Source: Hydractinia symbiolongicarpus (Eukaryota; Cnidaria; Hydrozoa; Anthoathecata; Hydractiniidae). Taken from it: a DNA stretch of 64,000 nucleotides. Position 1 is the first letter of the stretch. Every line of letters starts with the position of its first letter. A program made the position numbers and the translations under genes. A model generated the notes under the pieces. That model was not told where the DNA came from. It was given only the letters and a program-made list of their open reading frames with translations, and made no database searches. Below are positions 1-9,979 of this stretch, piece by piece. The stretch is from NCBI RefSeq assembly GCF_029227915.1, contig NC_079876.1, positions 22,198,001 through 22,262,000 on the forward strand, in the 5' to 3' direction.

Positions 1-1233
1 TATTTCTTCCACTCTCAATGGACTACGACATTTCAAGTCATTTTCCATCGCGCCATGGTCTTACAACATAGTGAACTACGTGTAAAGGCCTCTAAGGACT
101 GTTATATGACCTCTTGCTGCCTAATAAAGGGCTTACACCTAAAACACGTGGCTCGACGTTTCTGCGCAGGTTACCATCGGTTTATTCCTTCCACTCTCAA
201 TGACCTAGGACTTCTCTAGTCGGTTTCCGACGCGCCATGGTCGTACAACACAGTGAACTACGTTTAGAGCTCTCTAAGGGCTGTTATATGGCCCTTTGCC
301 ACATAAGAAAGGCCCTACACGTAAATCACGTGGTCCACGTGCCTGAGCAGGTTACGATCGGTCTATTCCTTTTACACTCAATGGACTACGACGTCTAAAG
401 TCGTTTTCCATCGCGCCATGGTCTTACAACACAGTGAACTGCGTGTAGAGTCTTTTAAAGACTGTCATATGGCCTTTTGACGCCTAATGAAGGTGTTACA
501 TGTAAATCACGTGGTTCACGTACTTCAAAAGGTGACCATCGGTCTAATCCTTCTACACTCAATGGACTACGACGTCTCAAGTCGCTTTCCATCGTGCCAT
601 GATCTTACAACGCAGTGAAATACGTGTAAGGGCCTCTAAGGACTGTTATATGGCCTCTTGCCGCCTAATAAAGGTCTTACACCTATAAGACGTGGTTCGA
701 CGTTTTTGCTCAGGTTCCCATCGGTCTATTCCTTCCACTTTTAATGACCTACGACGTCTCAAGTCACTTTCCGGCGCGCCATGGTCGTACAAACCAGTGA
801 ACTACGTGTAGAGGCCTCTAAGGGCTTTTATATGACCTTTTACCACGTAATAAAAGCCTTACGCGTAAATCACGTGGATCCACGTACCTGCGCAGTTTGC
901 CATCGGTCTATTCCTTCCACTCTTAATGGCCTAAGACGTCTCAAGTTGTTTTCCATCTCGCCATTGTTTACAACACAGTGAATATGGTGCAAAGGCCTCT
1001 AAGGACTTTTATCTGGCCTTTTACCACCTAATAAATGCCTTACACGTAAAACATGTGGTTGAATGTGTTAGCACAGGTAAACATCGGTCTATTCCTTCTA
1101 CACTCACAGGACTACGACGTCTGAACTCATTTTCCATCGTGCCATGGTCTTACAACACAGTGAATTACGTGTAGAGGCCTCTAAAAATTGTTATATGGCT
1201 TCTTGCCGCCTTTTAAAGGCTTTACACGTAAAT

Positions 1234-1249
1234 CACGTGGTTCCACGTG
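1234..1249 (+). other. CACGTGGTTCCACGTG dyad in forward monomers
   Basis: This 16 bp site is an inverted repeat with 7 bp arms, CACGTGG and CCACGTG, around a TT spacer, and it contains two CACGTG boxes. It is the reverse-strand equivalent of the ACGTGGAACCACGT dyad in the inverted part of the array. Neighbouring monomers carry damaged forms. CACGTG is the core of the plant G-box and the animal E-box, but no binding function can be shown from the sequence. Confidence 0.6.
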
Positions 1250-1499
1250 CCTGAGCAGGTTAAGATCGGTCTATTCCTTTTACACTCAACGGGCTACGAC
1301 GTCTTAAGTCGCTTTTCATCGTGCCATGATCTTACAACGCAGTGAACTACGTTTAGAGGCTTCTAAGGCCTGTTATTTGGCCCTTTGCCACCTAAGAAAG
1401 GCCCCACACTTTCACGTGGTTCCACGTGCCTGAGGAGGTTACAATCGGCATATTCCTTGCACTCTCAATAAACTACGACGTCTAAATAGTTCTCCGGCG

Positions 1500-2590
1500 C
1501 GCCATGGTCTTACAGCACAGTGAACTACGTGTAGAGTTCTCTAAGGGCTTTTATATGACCTTTTACCACGTAATAAAAGCCTTACGCGTAAATCACGTGG
1601 ATCCACGTACTTCCGCAGGTTAACATCGTCTATTCCTCCTACACTCAATGGACTACGACATTTCAAGTCGCTTTCCATCGGGCTATGATCTTACAACGCA
1701 ATGAACTACGTGTAGAGGCTTCTAAAGACTGTTATATGGCCCTATGCGCCTAATAAAGGGTTTGCACGCAAATCACGTGGTTCCACGTACTTGCGCAGGT
1801 TACCATCGGTTTTTTCCTCCTACACTCAATAGACTACGACATTTCAAGTCATTTTCCATCGCGCCATGGTCTTACAACACAGTGAACTACGTGTAAAGGC
1901 CTCTAAGGACTGTTATATGGCCTCTTGCTGCCTAATAAAGGGCTTACACCTAAAACACGTGGCTCGACGTTTCTGCGCAGGTTACCATCGGTTTATTCCT
2001 TCCACTCTCAATGACCTAGGACTTCTCTAGTCGCTTTCCGACGCGCCATGGTCTTACAGCACAGTGAACTACGTGTAGAGGTCTCTAAGGGCTTTTATAT
2101 GACCTTTTACCACGTAATAAAAGCCTTACGCGAAAATCACGTGGATCCACGTACTTCCGCAGGTTAACATCGGTCTATTCCTCCTACACTCAATGGACTA
2201 CGACATTTCAAGTCGCTTTCCATCGGGCTATGATCTTACAACGCAATGAACTACGTGTAGAGGCTTCTAAAGACTGTTATATTGCCCTATGCCGCCTAAT
2301 AAAGGCTTTGCACGCAAATCACGTGGTTCCACGTACTTGCGCAGGTTACCATCGGTTTTTTCCTCCTACACTCAATGGACTACGACATTTCAAGTCATTT
2401 TCCATCGCGCCATGGTCTTACAACACAGTGAACTACGTGTAAAGGCCTCTAAGGACTGTTATATGGCTTCTTGCTGCCTAATAAAGGGCTTACACCTAAA
2501 AGACGTGGTTGGACGTTTCTGCTCAGATTCCCATCGGTCTATTCCTTCCACTCTCAATGGACTACGACGTCTCAAGTCGTTCTCCTGCGC
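1500..2590 (+). repeat. Tandem 3-monomer repeat (about 545 bp)
   Basis: The segment from about 1500 to 2044 is repeated at about 2044-2590. The offset is 544 bp at 1503/2047 and 546 bp at 1865/2411, the change coming from small indels. Shared unusual bases include the CGGGCTATGATC variant at about 1678 and 2224 and the CACGTAATAAAAGCC variant at about 1568 and 2112. The third monomer of the pair matches less well than the first two, so the right edge is uncertain. Confidence 0.75.
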
Positions 2591-3699
2591 GCCATGGTCT
2601 TACAGCACAGTGAACTACGTTTAGAGGCTTCTAAGGGCTGTTATTTGGCCCTTTGCCACCTGAGAAAGGCCCTACACTTAAATCACGTGGTTCCACGTGC
2701 CTGAGGAGGTTACCATCGGTCTATTCTTTGCACTCTCAATGGACTACGACGACTCAAGTCATTTTCCAGCGCACCATTGCCTTACAGCACAGTGAACTAC
2801 CTGTAGAGGCCTCTAAGCGCTCTTACATGACCTTTTACCACCTAATAAAAGCCTTACACGTAAAACATGTGGTTCCATGTGTTATCCCAGGTTAACATCG
2901 GTTTATTCCTTCTATACTCACCGAACTACGACGTCTCAAGTCATTTTCCATCGCGCCATGGTCTTATAACACAGTGAACTACTTGTAGAGGTCTCTAAGG
3001 ACTGTTATATGACCTTTTACCACCTAATAAAAGCCTTACACGTAGAACATGTGGTTCCATGTGTTAGCCCAGGTTAACATCGGTTTATTCCTTCAACACT
3101 CACCGGACTACGACGTCTCAAGTCATTTTTCATCGCGCCATGGTCTTATAACACAGTGAACTACTTGTAGATGTCTCTAAAGACTGTTATATGGCCCTTT
3201 GCCTCCTAACAAAGGCCCTACACGTAAATCACGTGGTTCCACGTGCCTGCTCAGGTTACCATTGGTTTATACCTGTTACACTCAACGGACTACGACGTCT
3301 CAAGTCATTTTCCATCGCGCCATGGTCTTACAACACAGTGAACTACGTGTAGAGGCCTCTAAAGACTGTTATATGGCCCTTTGACTCCTAAAAAAAGCCC
3401 TACACCTAAAATACATTGTTCGACGGGTGGGCACCGGTTACCATCGGTCTAATCCTTCCACTCTCAATGGACTACGACGTCTCAAGTCGTTTTCCGGCGC
3501 GCCATTGTCTTACAGCAAAGTGAACTACCTGTAGAGACCTTTAAGCGTTCTTATATGACCTTTTATCACCTAATAAAAGCCTTACACGTAAAACATGTGG
3601 TTTCATGTGTTAGCCCAGGTTAACATCGGTCTATTCCTTCTACACTCACCGGACTACCATGTCTCATGTCGCTTTCCATCGCGCCATGGCCTAACAAGA

Positions 3700-3720
3700 C
3701 AGTGAAGTACGACCGATGGT
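3700..3720. other. Array inversion breakpoint (3710/3711)
   Basis: Up to 3710 the sequence reads as a forward monomer ending in AGTGAAGTAC. From 3711 it reads GACCGATGGTAACCTGCGC, which is the opposite orientation, and every later monomer keeps that orientation. The two monomers are cut at different internal positions (near TAGTTCACT on one side, GACCGATGG on the other), so this is not a simple palindrome of one monomer. Only the single G at 3711 could belong to either side, which suggests end joining with minimal homology. Confidence 0.93.
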
Positions 3721-4660
3721 AACCTGCGCAGGCACGTGGAACCACTTGTTATAGGTGTAAGGCCTTTATTAGGCGGCAAGAGCCCATATAACAATCTTTA
3801 GTACTTCACTGTGTTGTAAGACCATCGCGTGATGGAAAACAACTTCAGACGTCGTAGTCTATTGAGAGTGGAAGGAATAGACTGATGTTAACCTGGGCTA
3901 ACACATGGAACTACATGTTTTACGTGTATGGCTTTTGTTAGGTGGTAGGAGGTCATATAACAGCGCTTAGTTGCCACTACTTGTAGTTCACTGTGTTGTA
4001 AGACCATGGCGCGCAGTAAAGCAACTTGGGACGTCGTAGCGCATTGAGAGTGGAAGGAATAGACCGATGATAACCTGAGCAAGCACGTGAAACTACTTGA
4101 TTTACGTGTAAAGCCTTTATTAGGTGGCAAGAGGCCATATAACAGTGTTTAGAAGCCTCTACACGTAGTTCACTGCCTTGTAAGATCATGGGACGATGGA
4201 AAAGGACTTGAGACGTCGTATCCCATTGAGTGTAGGAGGATTAGACCGATGTTAACCTGCGGAAGTACGTGGAGACACGTGATTTACGTGTAAGGCTTTT
4301 ATTTGGTGGTAAAAGGTCTTATAACAGCCCTTAGAGGCCTCTACAAGTAGTAGACTGTGCTGTAAGACCATGGCGCGATGGAAAGCGACTTGAGACGTCG
4401 TGGTCCATTGAGAGTGGAAGGAATAGACCCATGTTAACCTGCGCAGACACGTCGAACCTCGTGATTAACGTGTAAGGCTTTTATTTGGTGGTAAAAGGTC
4501 TTATAACAGCGCTTAGAGGGCCCCACACGTAGTTCACTCTGTTGTAAGACCATGGCGCGTTGGAAAACGAGTTGAAACTTCGTAGACCAGTGCGTGTAGA
4601 AGGAATAGAGCGATGTTTACCTGGGCTAGCACATGGAACCACATGTTTTTCGTGTAAGTC
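3711..4660 (-). repeat. Decayed monomers next to the inversion
   Basis: About five monomers with more private changes than those further right. The AGAGGCCTCT palindrome is lost in two neighbours. At about 3800-3815 a deletion of roughly 13 bp gives AATCTTTAGTACTTCACTG, and at about 3968-3985 the sequence AGTTGCCACTACTTGTAG replaces it. Other units carry isolated substitutions such as GTAGTAGACTG near 4348. This is consistent with old monomers that exchange little with the homogenised core. Confidence 0.7.
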
Positions 4661-6115
4661 TTTTATTAGGTGGTAAAAGGTCATATAACAGCTCTTAGAG
4701 CCCTCTACACGTAGTTCACTGTGCCGTAAGACCATGGCGCGATGGAAACTGTCTTGAGACTTCGTAGTCCATTGAGAGTGGAAGGAATAGACGGATGGTA
4801 ACCTGCGGAAGTACGTGAAGCTACGTGATTTACGTGTTAGGCTTTTATTAGGTGTTAAAAGGTCATATAACAGCCCTTAGAGGCCTCTACACGTAGTTCA
4901 CTGCGTTGTAAGATCATGGCACGATGGAAAAGGACTTCAGACATCGTAGTCCATTGAGTGTAGGAAGAATATACCGATGTCAACATGCGAAAGTACGTGG
5001 AACCTCGTGACTTACGTCTAAGGCTTTTATTAGGCGGTAAAAGGTCATCTAACAGACCTTAGAGGCCTGTACACGTAGTTCACTGTGTTGTGAGACCATG
5101 GCGCGCAAGAAAACGACTTGAGACGTCGTAGTCCATTGAGAGTGGAAGAAATAGACCTATGGTAACCTGCGAAAGTACGTGGAACCTCGTGACTTACGTG
5201 TAAGGCTTTTATTAGGCGGTAAAAGGTCATCTAACAGCCCTTAGAGGCCTCTACACGTAGTTCACTGTGTTGTGAGACCATGGCGCGCAGGAAAATGACT
5301 TGAGACGTCGTAGTCCATTGAGAGTGGAAGAAATAGACCTATGGTAACCTGCGAAAGTACGTGGAACCACGTGATTTACGTGTAAGGCTTTTATTAGGCG
5401 GTAAAAGGTCATATAACAGCCCTTAGAGACCTCTACACGTAGTTCAATGGGCCGTAAGACCATGGCGCGATGGAAAGCGTCATGAGACGTCGTAGTCCAT
5501 TGAGAGTGGAAGAAATAGAGCGATGGTAACCTGCGCAGACACGTCGAACCACGTGATTTACGTGTGAAGAATTTATTAGGCGGTAAAAGGTCATATAACA
5601 GCCCTTAGAGGCCTCTACACGTAGTTCACTGTGCTGTAAGACGATGGCGCGATGGAAAGCGACTTGAGACGTCGTGGTTCATTGAGAGTGGAAGGAATAG
5701 ACCCATGGTAACCTGCGCAGACACGTCAAACCACGTGTTTTAGGGGTAAGGCCAATATTAGGCGGCAAGAGGCGATATAACAGTCCTTAGAGACCTTTAC
5801 ACGTAGTTCACTGCGTTGTAAGATCATGGCACGATGCAAAAGGACTTGAGACGTCGTAGTCCAGTGCGTGTAGAAGGAATAGACCGATGTTTACCTGGGC
5901 TAACACATGGAACCACATGTTTACGTGTAAGGCTTTTATTAGGTGGTAAAAGGTCATATAACAGCCCTTAGAGTCCTCTACACGTAGTCCACTGTGCCGT
6001 AAGACCATGGCGCGATGGAAACTGTCTTGAGACGTCGTAGTCCATTGAGAGTGGAAGGAATAGACGGATGGTAACCTGCGGAAGTACGTGGAACCACGTG
6101 ATTTACGTGTAAGGC
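4661..6115 (-). repeat. Block paralogous to 9762-11400
   Basis: Matches the first half of the 18-mer block. The offset is 5101 bp at about 4721/9822 and 5285 bp at 5251/10536 and 5808/11093, so the right-hand copy has gained one 184 bp monomer in between. Within this block two adjacent monomers around 5144 and 5326 (182 apart) are nearly identical, showing a single-monomer duplication. Confidence 0.8.
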
Positions 6116-6596
6116 TTTTATTGGGCGGTAAAAGGTCATCTAACAGACCTTAGAGGCCTGTACACGTAGTTCACTGTGTTGTGAGACCATGGCGCGCAGG
6201 AAAACGACTTGAGACGTCGTAGTCCATTGAGAGTGGAAGAAATAGACCTATGGTAACCTGCGGAAGTGCGTGGAACCACGTGATTTACGTGTAAGGCTTT
6301 TATTAGGCGGTAAAAGGTCATATAACAGCCCTTAGAGGCCTCTCTACACGTAGTTCACTGCGCTGTAAGATCATGGCAGGATGGAACAGGACTTGAGACG
6401 GCGTAGTGCATTGAGTGTAGGAGGAATAGACCAATGTTAACCTGCGGAAGTATGTGGAACCACGTGATTTACGTTTACCACCTTTGTTAGGCGTCAAAAG
6501 GCCATATAACAGCCCTTAGAGGCCCCTACAAGTAGTTCACTGGGTTGTAAGATCATGGCACGATGGAAAAGGACTTGAGACGTCGTAGTCCATTGA

Positions 6597-6960
6597 GAGT
6601 GGAAGAAATAGACCAATGGTAACCTGCGAAAGTACGTGGAACCTCGTGACTTACGTGTAAGGCTTTTATTAGGCGGTAAAAGGTCATCTAACAGCCCTTA
6701 GAGGCCTCTACACGTAGTTCACTGTGTTGTGAGACCATGGCGCGCAGGAAAACGACTTGAGACGTCGTAGTCCATTGAGAGTGGAAGAAATAGACCAATG
6801 GTAACCTGCAAAAGTACGTGGAACCTCGTGACTTACGTGTAAGGCTTTTATTAGGCGGTAAAAGGTCATCTAACAGCCCTTAGAGGCCTCTACACGTAGT
6901 TCACTGTGTTGTGAGACCATGGCGCGCAGGAAAACGACTTGAGACGTCGTAGTCCATTGA
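6597..6960 (-). repeat. Perfectly spaced monomer duplication
   Basis: Two successive 182 bp monomers (6597-6778 and 6779-6960) are alike apart from one base I noticed (CTGCGAAAG against CTGCAAAAG). This is the smallest scale of amplification in the window and lies inside the first 8-mer copy. Confidence 0.8.
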
Positions 6961-7361
6961 GAGTGGAAGAAATAGACCTATGGTAACCTGCGGAAGTACG
7001 TGGAACCTCGTGATTAACATGTAAGTCTTTTATTAGGTAGTAAAAGGTCATATAACAGCCCTTAGAGACCTCTACACGTAGTTCACTGGGCTGTAAGACC
7101 ATGGCGCGATGGAAAGTGCCTTGAAACGTCGTAGTCCATTGAGAGTGGAAGGAATAGACCGATGGTAACCTGCGGAAGTACGTGGAGACACGTGATTTAC
7201 GTGTAAAGAATTTATTAGGCGGTAAAAGGTCATATAACAGCCCTTAGAGGCCTCTACACGTAGTTCACTGCGTTGTAAGATCATGGCACGATGGAACAGG
7301 ATTTGAGACGTCGTAGTGCATTGAGTGTAGGAGGAATAGACCGATGTTAACCTGCGGAAGT

Positions 7362-7375
7362 ACGTGGAACCACGT
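7362..7375. other. Intact ACGTGGAACCACGT dyad, 8-mer copy 1
   Basis: Six-base arms ACGTGG and CCACGT surround an AA spacer. Within this 8-mer it is the monomer followed by ATATACGTG that keeps the dyad intact. The equivalent in copy 2 lies exactly 1458 bp further on. Confidence 0.65.
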
Positions 7376-7772
7376 GATATACGTGTAAGGCATTTATTAT
7401 GTGGTAGAAGGTCATATAACAGCCCTTAGAGGCCTCTACAAGTAGTAGACTGTGCTGTAAGACCATGGCGCGATGGAAAGCGACTTGAGACGTCGTGGTC
7501 CATTGAGAGTGGAAGGAATAGACCCATGTTAACCTGCGCAGACACGTCGAACCTCGTGATTAACGTGTAAGGCTTTTAATTGGTGGTAAAAGGTCTTATA
7601 ACAGCGCTTAGAGGCCGCCACACGTAGTTCACTGTGTTGTAAGACCATGGCGCGTTGGAAAACGAGTTGAAACGTCGTAGACCAGTGCGTGTAGAAGGAA
7701 TAGACCGATGTTTACCTGGGCTAGCACATGGAACCACATGTTTTTCGTGTAAGTCTTTTATTACGCGGTAAA

Positions 7773-9230
7773 AGGTCATATAACAGCCCTTAGAGGCCTC
7801 TCTACACGTAGTTCACTGCGCTGTAAGATCATGGCAGGATGGAACAGGACTTGAGACGGCGTAGTGCATTGAGTGTAGGAGGAATAGACCAATGTTAACC
7901 TGCGGAAGTATGTGGAACCACGTGATTTACGTTTACCACCTTTGTTAGGCGTCAAAAAGCCATATAACAGCCCTTAGAGGCCTCTACAAGTAGTTCACTG
8001 GGTTGTAAGATCATGGCACGATGGAAAAGGACTTGAGACGTCGTAGTCCATTGAATGTAGGAGGAATAGACCGATGTTAACCTGCGAAAGTACGTGGAAC
8101 CTCGTGACTTACGTCTAAGGCTTTTATTAGGCGGTAAAAGGTCATCTAACAGCCCTTAGAGGCCTCTACACGTAGTTCACTGTGTTGTGAGACCATGGCG
8201 CGCAAGAAAACGACTTGAGACGTCGTAGTCCATTGAGAGTGGAAGAAATAGACCAATGGTAACCTGCGAAAGTACGTGGAACCTCGTGACTTACGTGTAA
8301 GGCTTTTATTAGGCGGTAAAAGGTCATCTAACAGCCCTTAGAGGCCTCTACACGTAGTTCACTGTGTTGTGAGACCATGGCGCGCAGGAAAACGACTTGA
8401 GACGTCGTAGTCCATTGAGAGTGGAAGAAATAGACCTATGGTAACCTGCGGAAGTACGTGGAACCTCGTGATTAACATGTAAGTCTTTTATTAGGTAGTA
8501 AAAGGTCATATAACAGCCCTTAGAGACCTCTACACGTAGTTCACTGGGCTGTAAGACCATGGCGCGATGGAAAGTGCCTTGAAACGTCGTAGTCCATTGA
8601 GAGTGGAAGGAATAGACCGATGGTAACCTGCGGAAGTACGTGGAGACACGTGATTTACGTGTAAAGAATTTATTAGGCGGTAAAAGGTCATATAACAGCC
8701 CTTAGAGGCCTCTACACGTAGTTCACTGCGTTGTAAGATCATGGCACGATGGAACAGGATTTGAGACGTCGTAGTGCATTGAGTGTAGGAGGAATAGACC
8801 GATGTTAACCTGCGGAAGTACGTGGAACCACGTGATATACGTGTAAGGCATTTATTATGTGGTAGAAGGTCATATAACAGCCCTTAGAGGCCTCTACAAG
8901 TAGTAGACTGTGCTGTAAGACCATGGCGCGATGGAAAGCGACTTGAGACGTCGTGGTCCATTGAGAGTGGAAGGAATAGACCCATGTTAACCTGCGCAGA
9001 CACGTCGAACCTCGTGATTAACGTGTAAGGCTTTTAATTGGTGGTAAAAGGTCTTATAACAGCGCTTAGAGGCCGCCACACGTAGTTCACTGTGTTGTAA
9101 GACCATGGCGCGTTGGAAAACGAGTTGAAACGTCGTAGACCAGTGCGTGTAGAAGGAATAGACCGATGTTTACCTGGGCTAGCACATGGAACCACATGTT
9201 TTTCGTGTAAGTCTTTTATTACGCGGTAAA
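7773..9230 (-). repeat. 8-mer HOR, copy 2 (1458 bp)
   Basis: Tandem copy of 6315-7772. From about 8290 on it is almost base-identical to copy 1. At its left edge is a hybrid TTTTATTACGCGG (about 7756), repeated at the copy 2/copy 3 boundary (about 9214), which marks the junction between successive units. Its eight monomers carry different versions of the ACGTGGAACCACGT box, only one of them intact (8820-8833). Confidence 0.92.
8820..8833. other. Intact ACGTGGAACCACGT dyad, 8-mer copy 2
   Basis: The other seven monomers of this copy carry changed forms: ATGTGGAACCACGT, ACGTGGAACCTCGT (three times), ACGTGGAGACACGT, ACGTCGAACCTCGT and ACATGGAACCACATGT. A site kept in one monomer per HOR resembles the way CENP-B boxes are spaced in primate alpha satellite, but this is only an analogy. 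Confidence 0.65.
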
Positions 9231-9766
9231 AGGTCATATAACAGCCCTTAGAGGCCTCTCTACACGTAGTTCACTGCGCTGTAAGATCATGGCAGGATGG
9301 AACAGGACTTGAGACGGCGTAGTGCATTGAGTGTAGGAGGAAAAGACCAATGTTAACCTGCGGAAGTATGTGGAACCACGTGATTTACGTTTACCACCTT
9401 TGTTAGGCGTCAAAAAGCCATATAACAGCCCTTAGAGGCCTCTACAAGTAGTTCACTGGGTTGTAAGATCATGGCACGATGGAAAAGGACTTGAGACGTC
9501 GTAGTCCATTGAATGTAGGAGGAATAGACCGATGTTAACCTGCGAAAGTACGTGGAACCTCGTGACTTACGTCTAAGGCTTTTATTAGGCGGTAAAAGGT
9601 CATCTAACAGCCCTTAGAGGCCTCTACACGTAGTTCACTGTGTTGTGAGACCATGGCGCGCAAGAAAACGACTTGAGACGTCGTAGTCCATTGAGAGTGG
9701 AAGAAATAGACCTATGGTAACCTGCGAAAGTACGTGGAACCTCGTGACTTACGTGTAAGGCTTTTA
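9231..9766 (-). repeat. 8-mer HOR, copy 3 (partial)
   Basis: Continues the 1458 bp period for about three monomers, matching 7773-8308 nearly base for base (one difference seen at about 9342). At about 9760 the sequence switches inside a TTTTATTAGG stretch to the start of the 18-mer block. The switch point lies within sequence common to both parents. Confidence 0.88.
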
Positions 9767-9797
9767 TTAGGTGGTAAAAGGTCATATAACAGCTCTT

Positions 9798-9979
9798 AGA
9801 GGCCTCTACACGTAGTTCACTGTGCCGTAAGACCATGGCGCGATGGAAACTGTCTTGAGACTTCGTAGTCCATTGAGAGTGGAAGGAATAGACGGATCGT
9901 AACCTGCGGAAGTACGTGGAACCACGTGATTTACGTGTCAGGCTTTTATTAGGTATTAAAAGGTCATATAACAGCCCTT
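9798..9979 (-). repeat. Reference 182 bp monomer
   Basis: A convenient unit for reading the array. Landmarks: AGAGGCCTCT 9798-9807 (perfect 10 bp palindrome with a StuI site), CCATGG 9833-9838 (NcoI), dyad ACGTGGAACCACGT 9914-9927, a further ACGTG at 9933-9937, then TTTTATTAGG and GTCATATAACAGCCC towards the end. Hand count: 85 G+C of 182 (46.7 percent) and 11 CpG, with C=36 and G=49. Many other monomers also carry GACGTC and GTTAAC. Confidence 0.9.
9914..9927. other. ACGTGGAACCACGT dyad in the reference monomer
   Basis: The same dyad as at 8820, intact. Together with the nearby ACGTG at 9933 it gives three ACGT cores in 24 bp. Intact and broken versions coexist along the array, so it defines monomer subtypes. 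Confidence 0.65.

Larger units (their letters stand above)
1..3710 (+). repeat. Forward-oriented divergent satellite segment
   Basis: About 20 monomers run in the orientation opposite to the rest of the window, with unit landmarks reading GCGCCATGG, then AGTGAACTACGTGTAGAGG, then CACGTGGTTCCACGTG. Monomers are heterogeneous. Repeats inside it include a segment from about 26 to 240 that recurs near 1837-2051 (offset 1811, about ten monomers), and a near-duplicate monomer pair around 2950 and 3133. Its left end is cut by the window. It looks like an older layer of the array. Confidence 0.93.
6315..7772 (-). repeat. 8-mer HOR, copy 1 (1458 bp)
   Basis: First of a tandem series with offset exactly 1458 bp (8 monomers). 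Anchors are the rare TCTCTACACG insertion at 6341, 7799 and 9257. Later positions such as 6890/8348, 7072/8530 and 7576/9034 also keep the offset. This copy is the most divergent, differing from copy 2 in the second and third monomers (around 6590-6800) and at its left edge. Confidence 0.9.

Noticed and set aside
800-900. AATAAA polyadenylation signals and TATAA boxes recurring in every monomer
   Set aside because: CCTAATAAAAGCC and GTCATATAACAGC are part of the repeat itself and occur hundreds of times without a linked gene. They could matter for satellite transcripts, but nothing here supports that.
1234-1249. CACGTG boxes as promoter elements
   Set aside because: They are present in many monomers with no downstream gene. 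They are kept only as a candidate binding box within the satellite.
3700-3720. Hairpin, telomere end or origin at the orientation switch
   Set aside because: The sequences flanking 3710/3711 come from different monomer positions and do not form an immediate palindrome; there are no telomere repeats.
9760-9770. Switch points in TTTTATTAGG as a site-specific recombination site
   Set aside because: Several block edges fall there (9760, 7756, 61435), but it is simply a well-conserved stretch, where a switch between parents cannot be placed more finely. Other joints lie in different conserved stretches.
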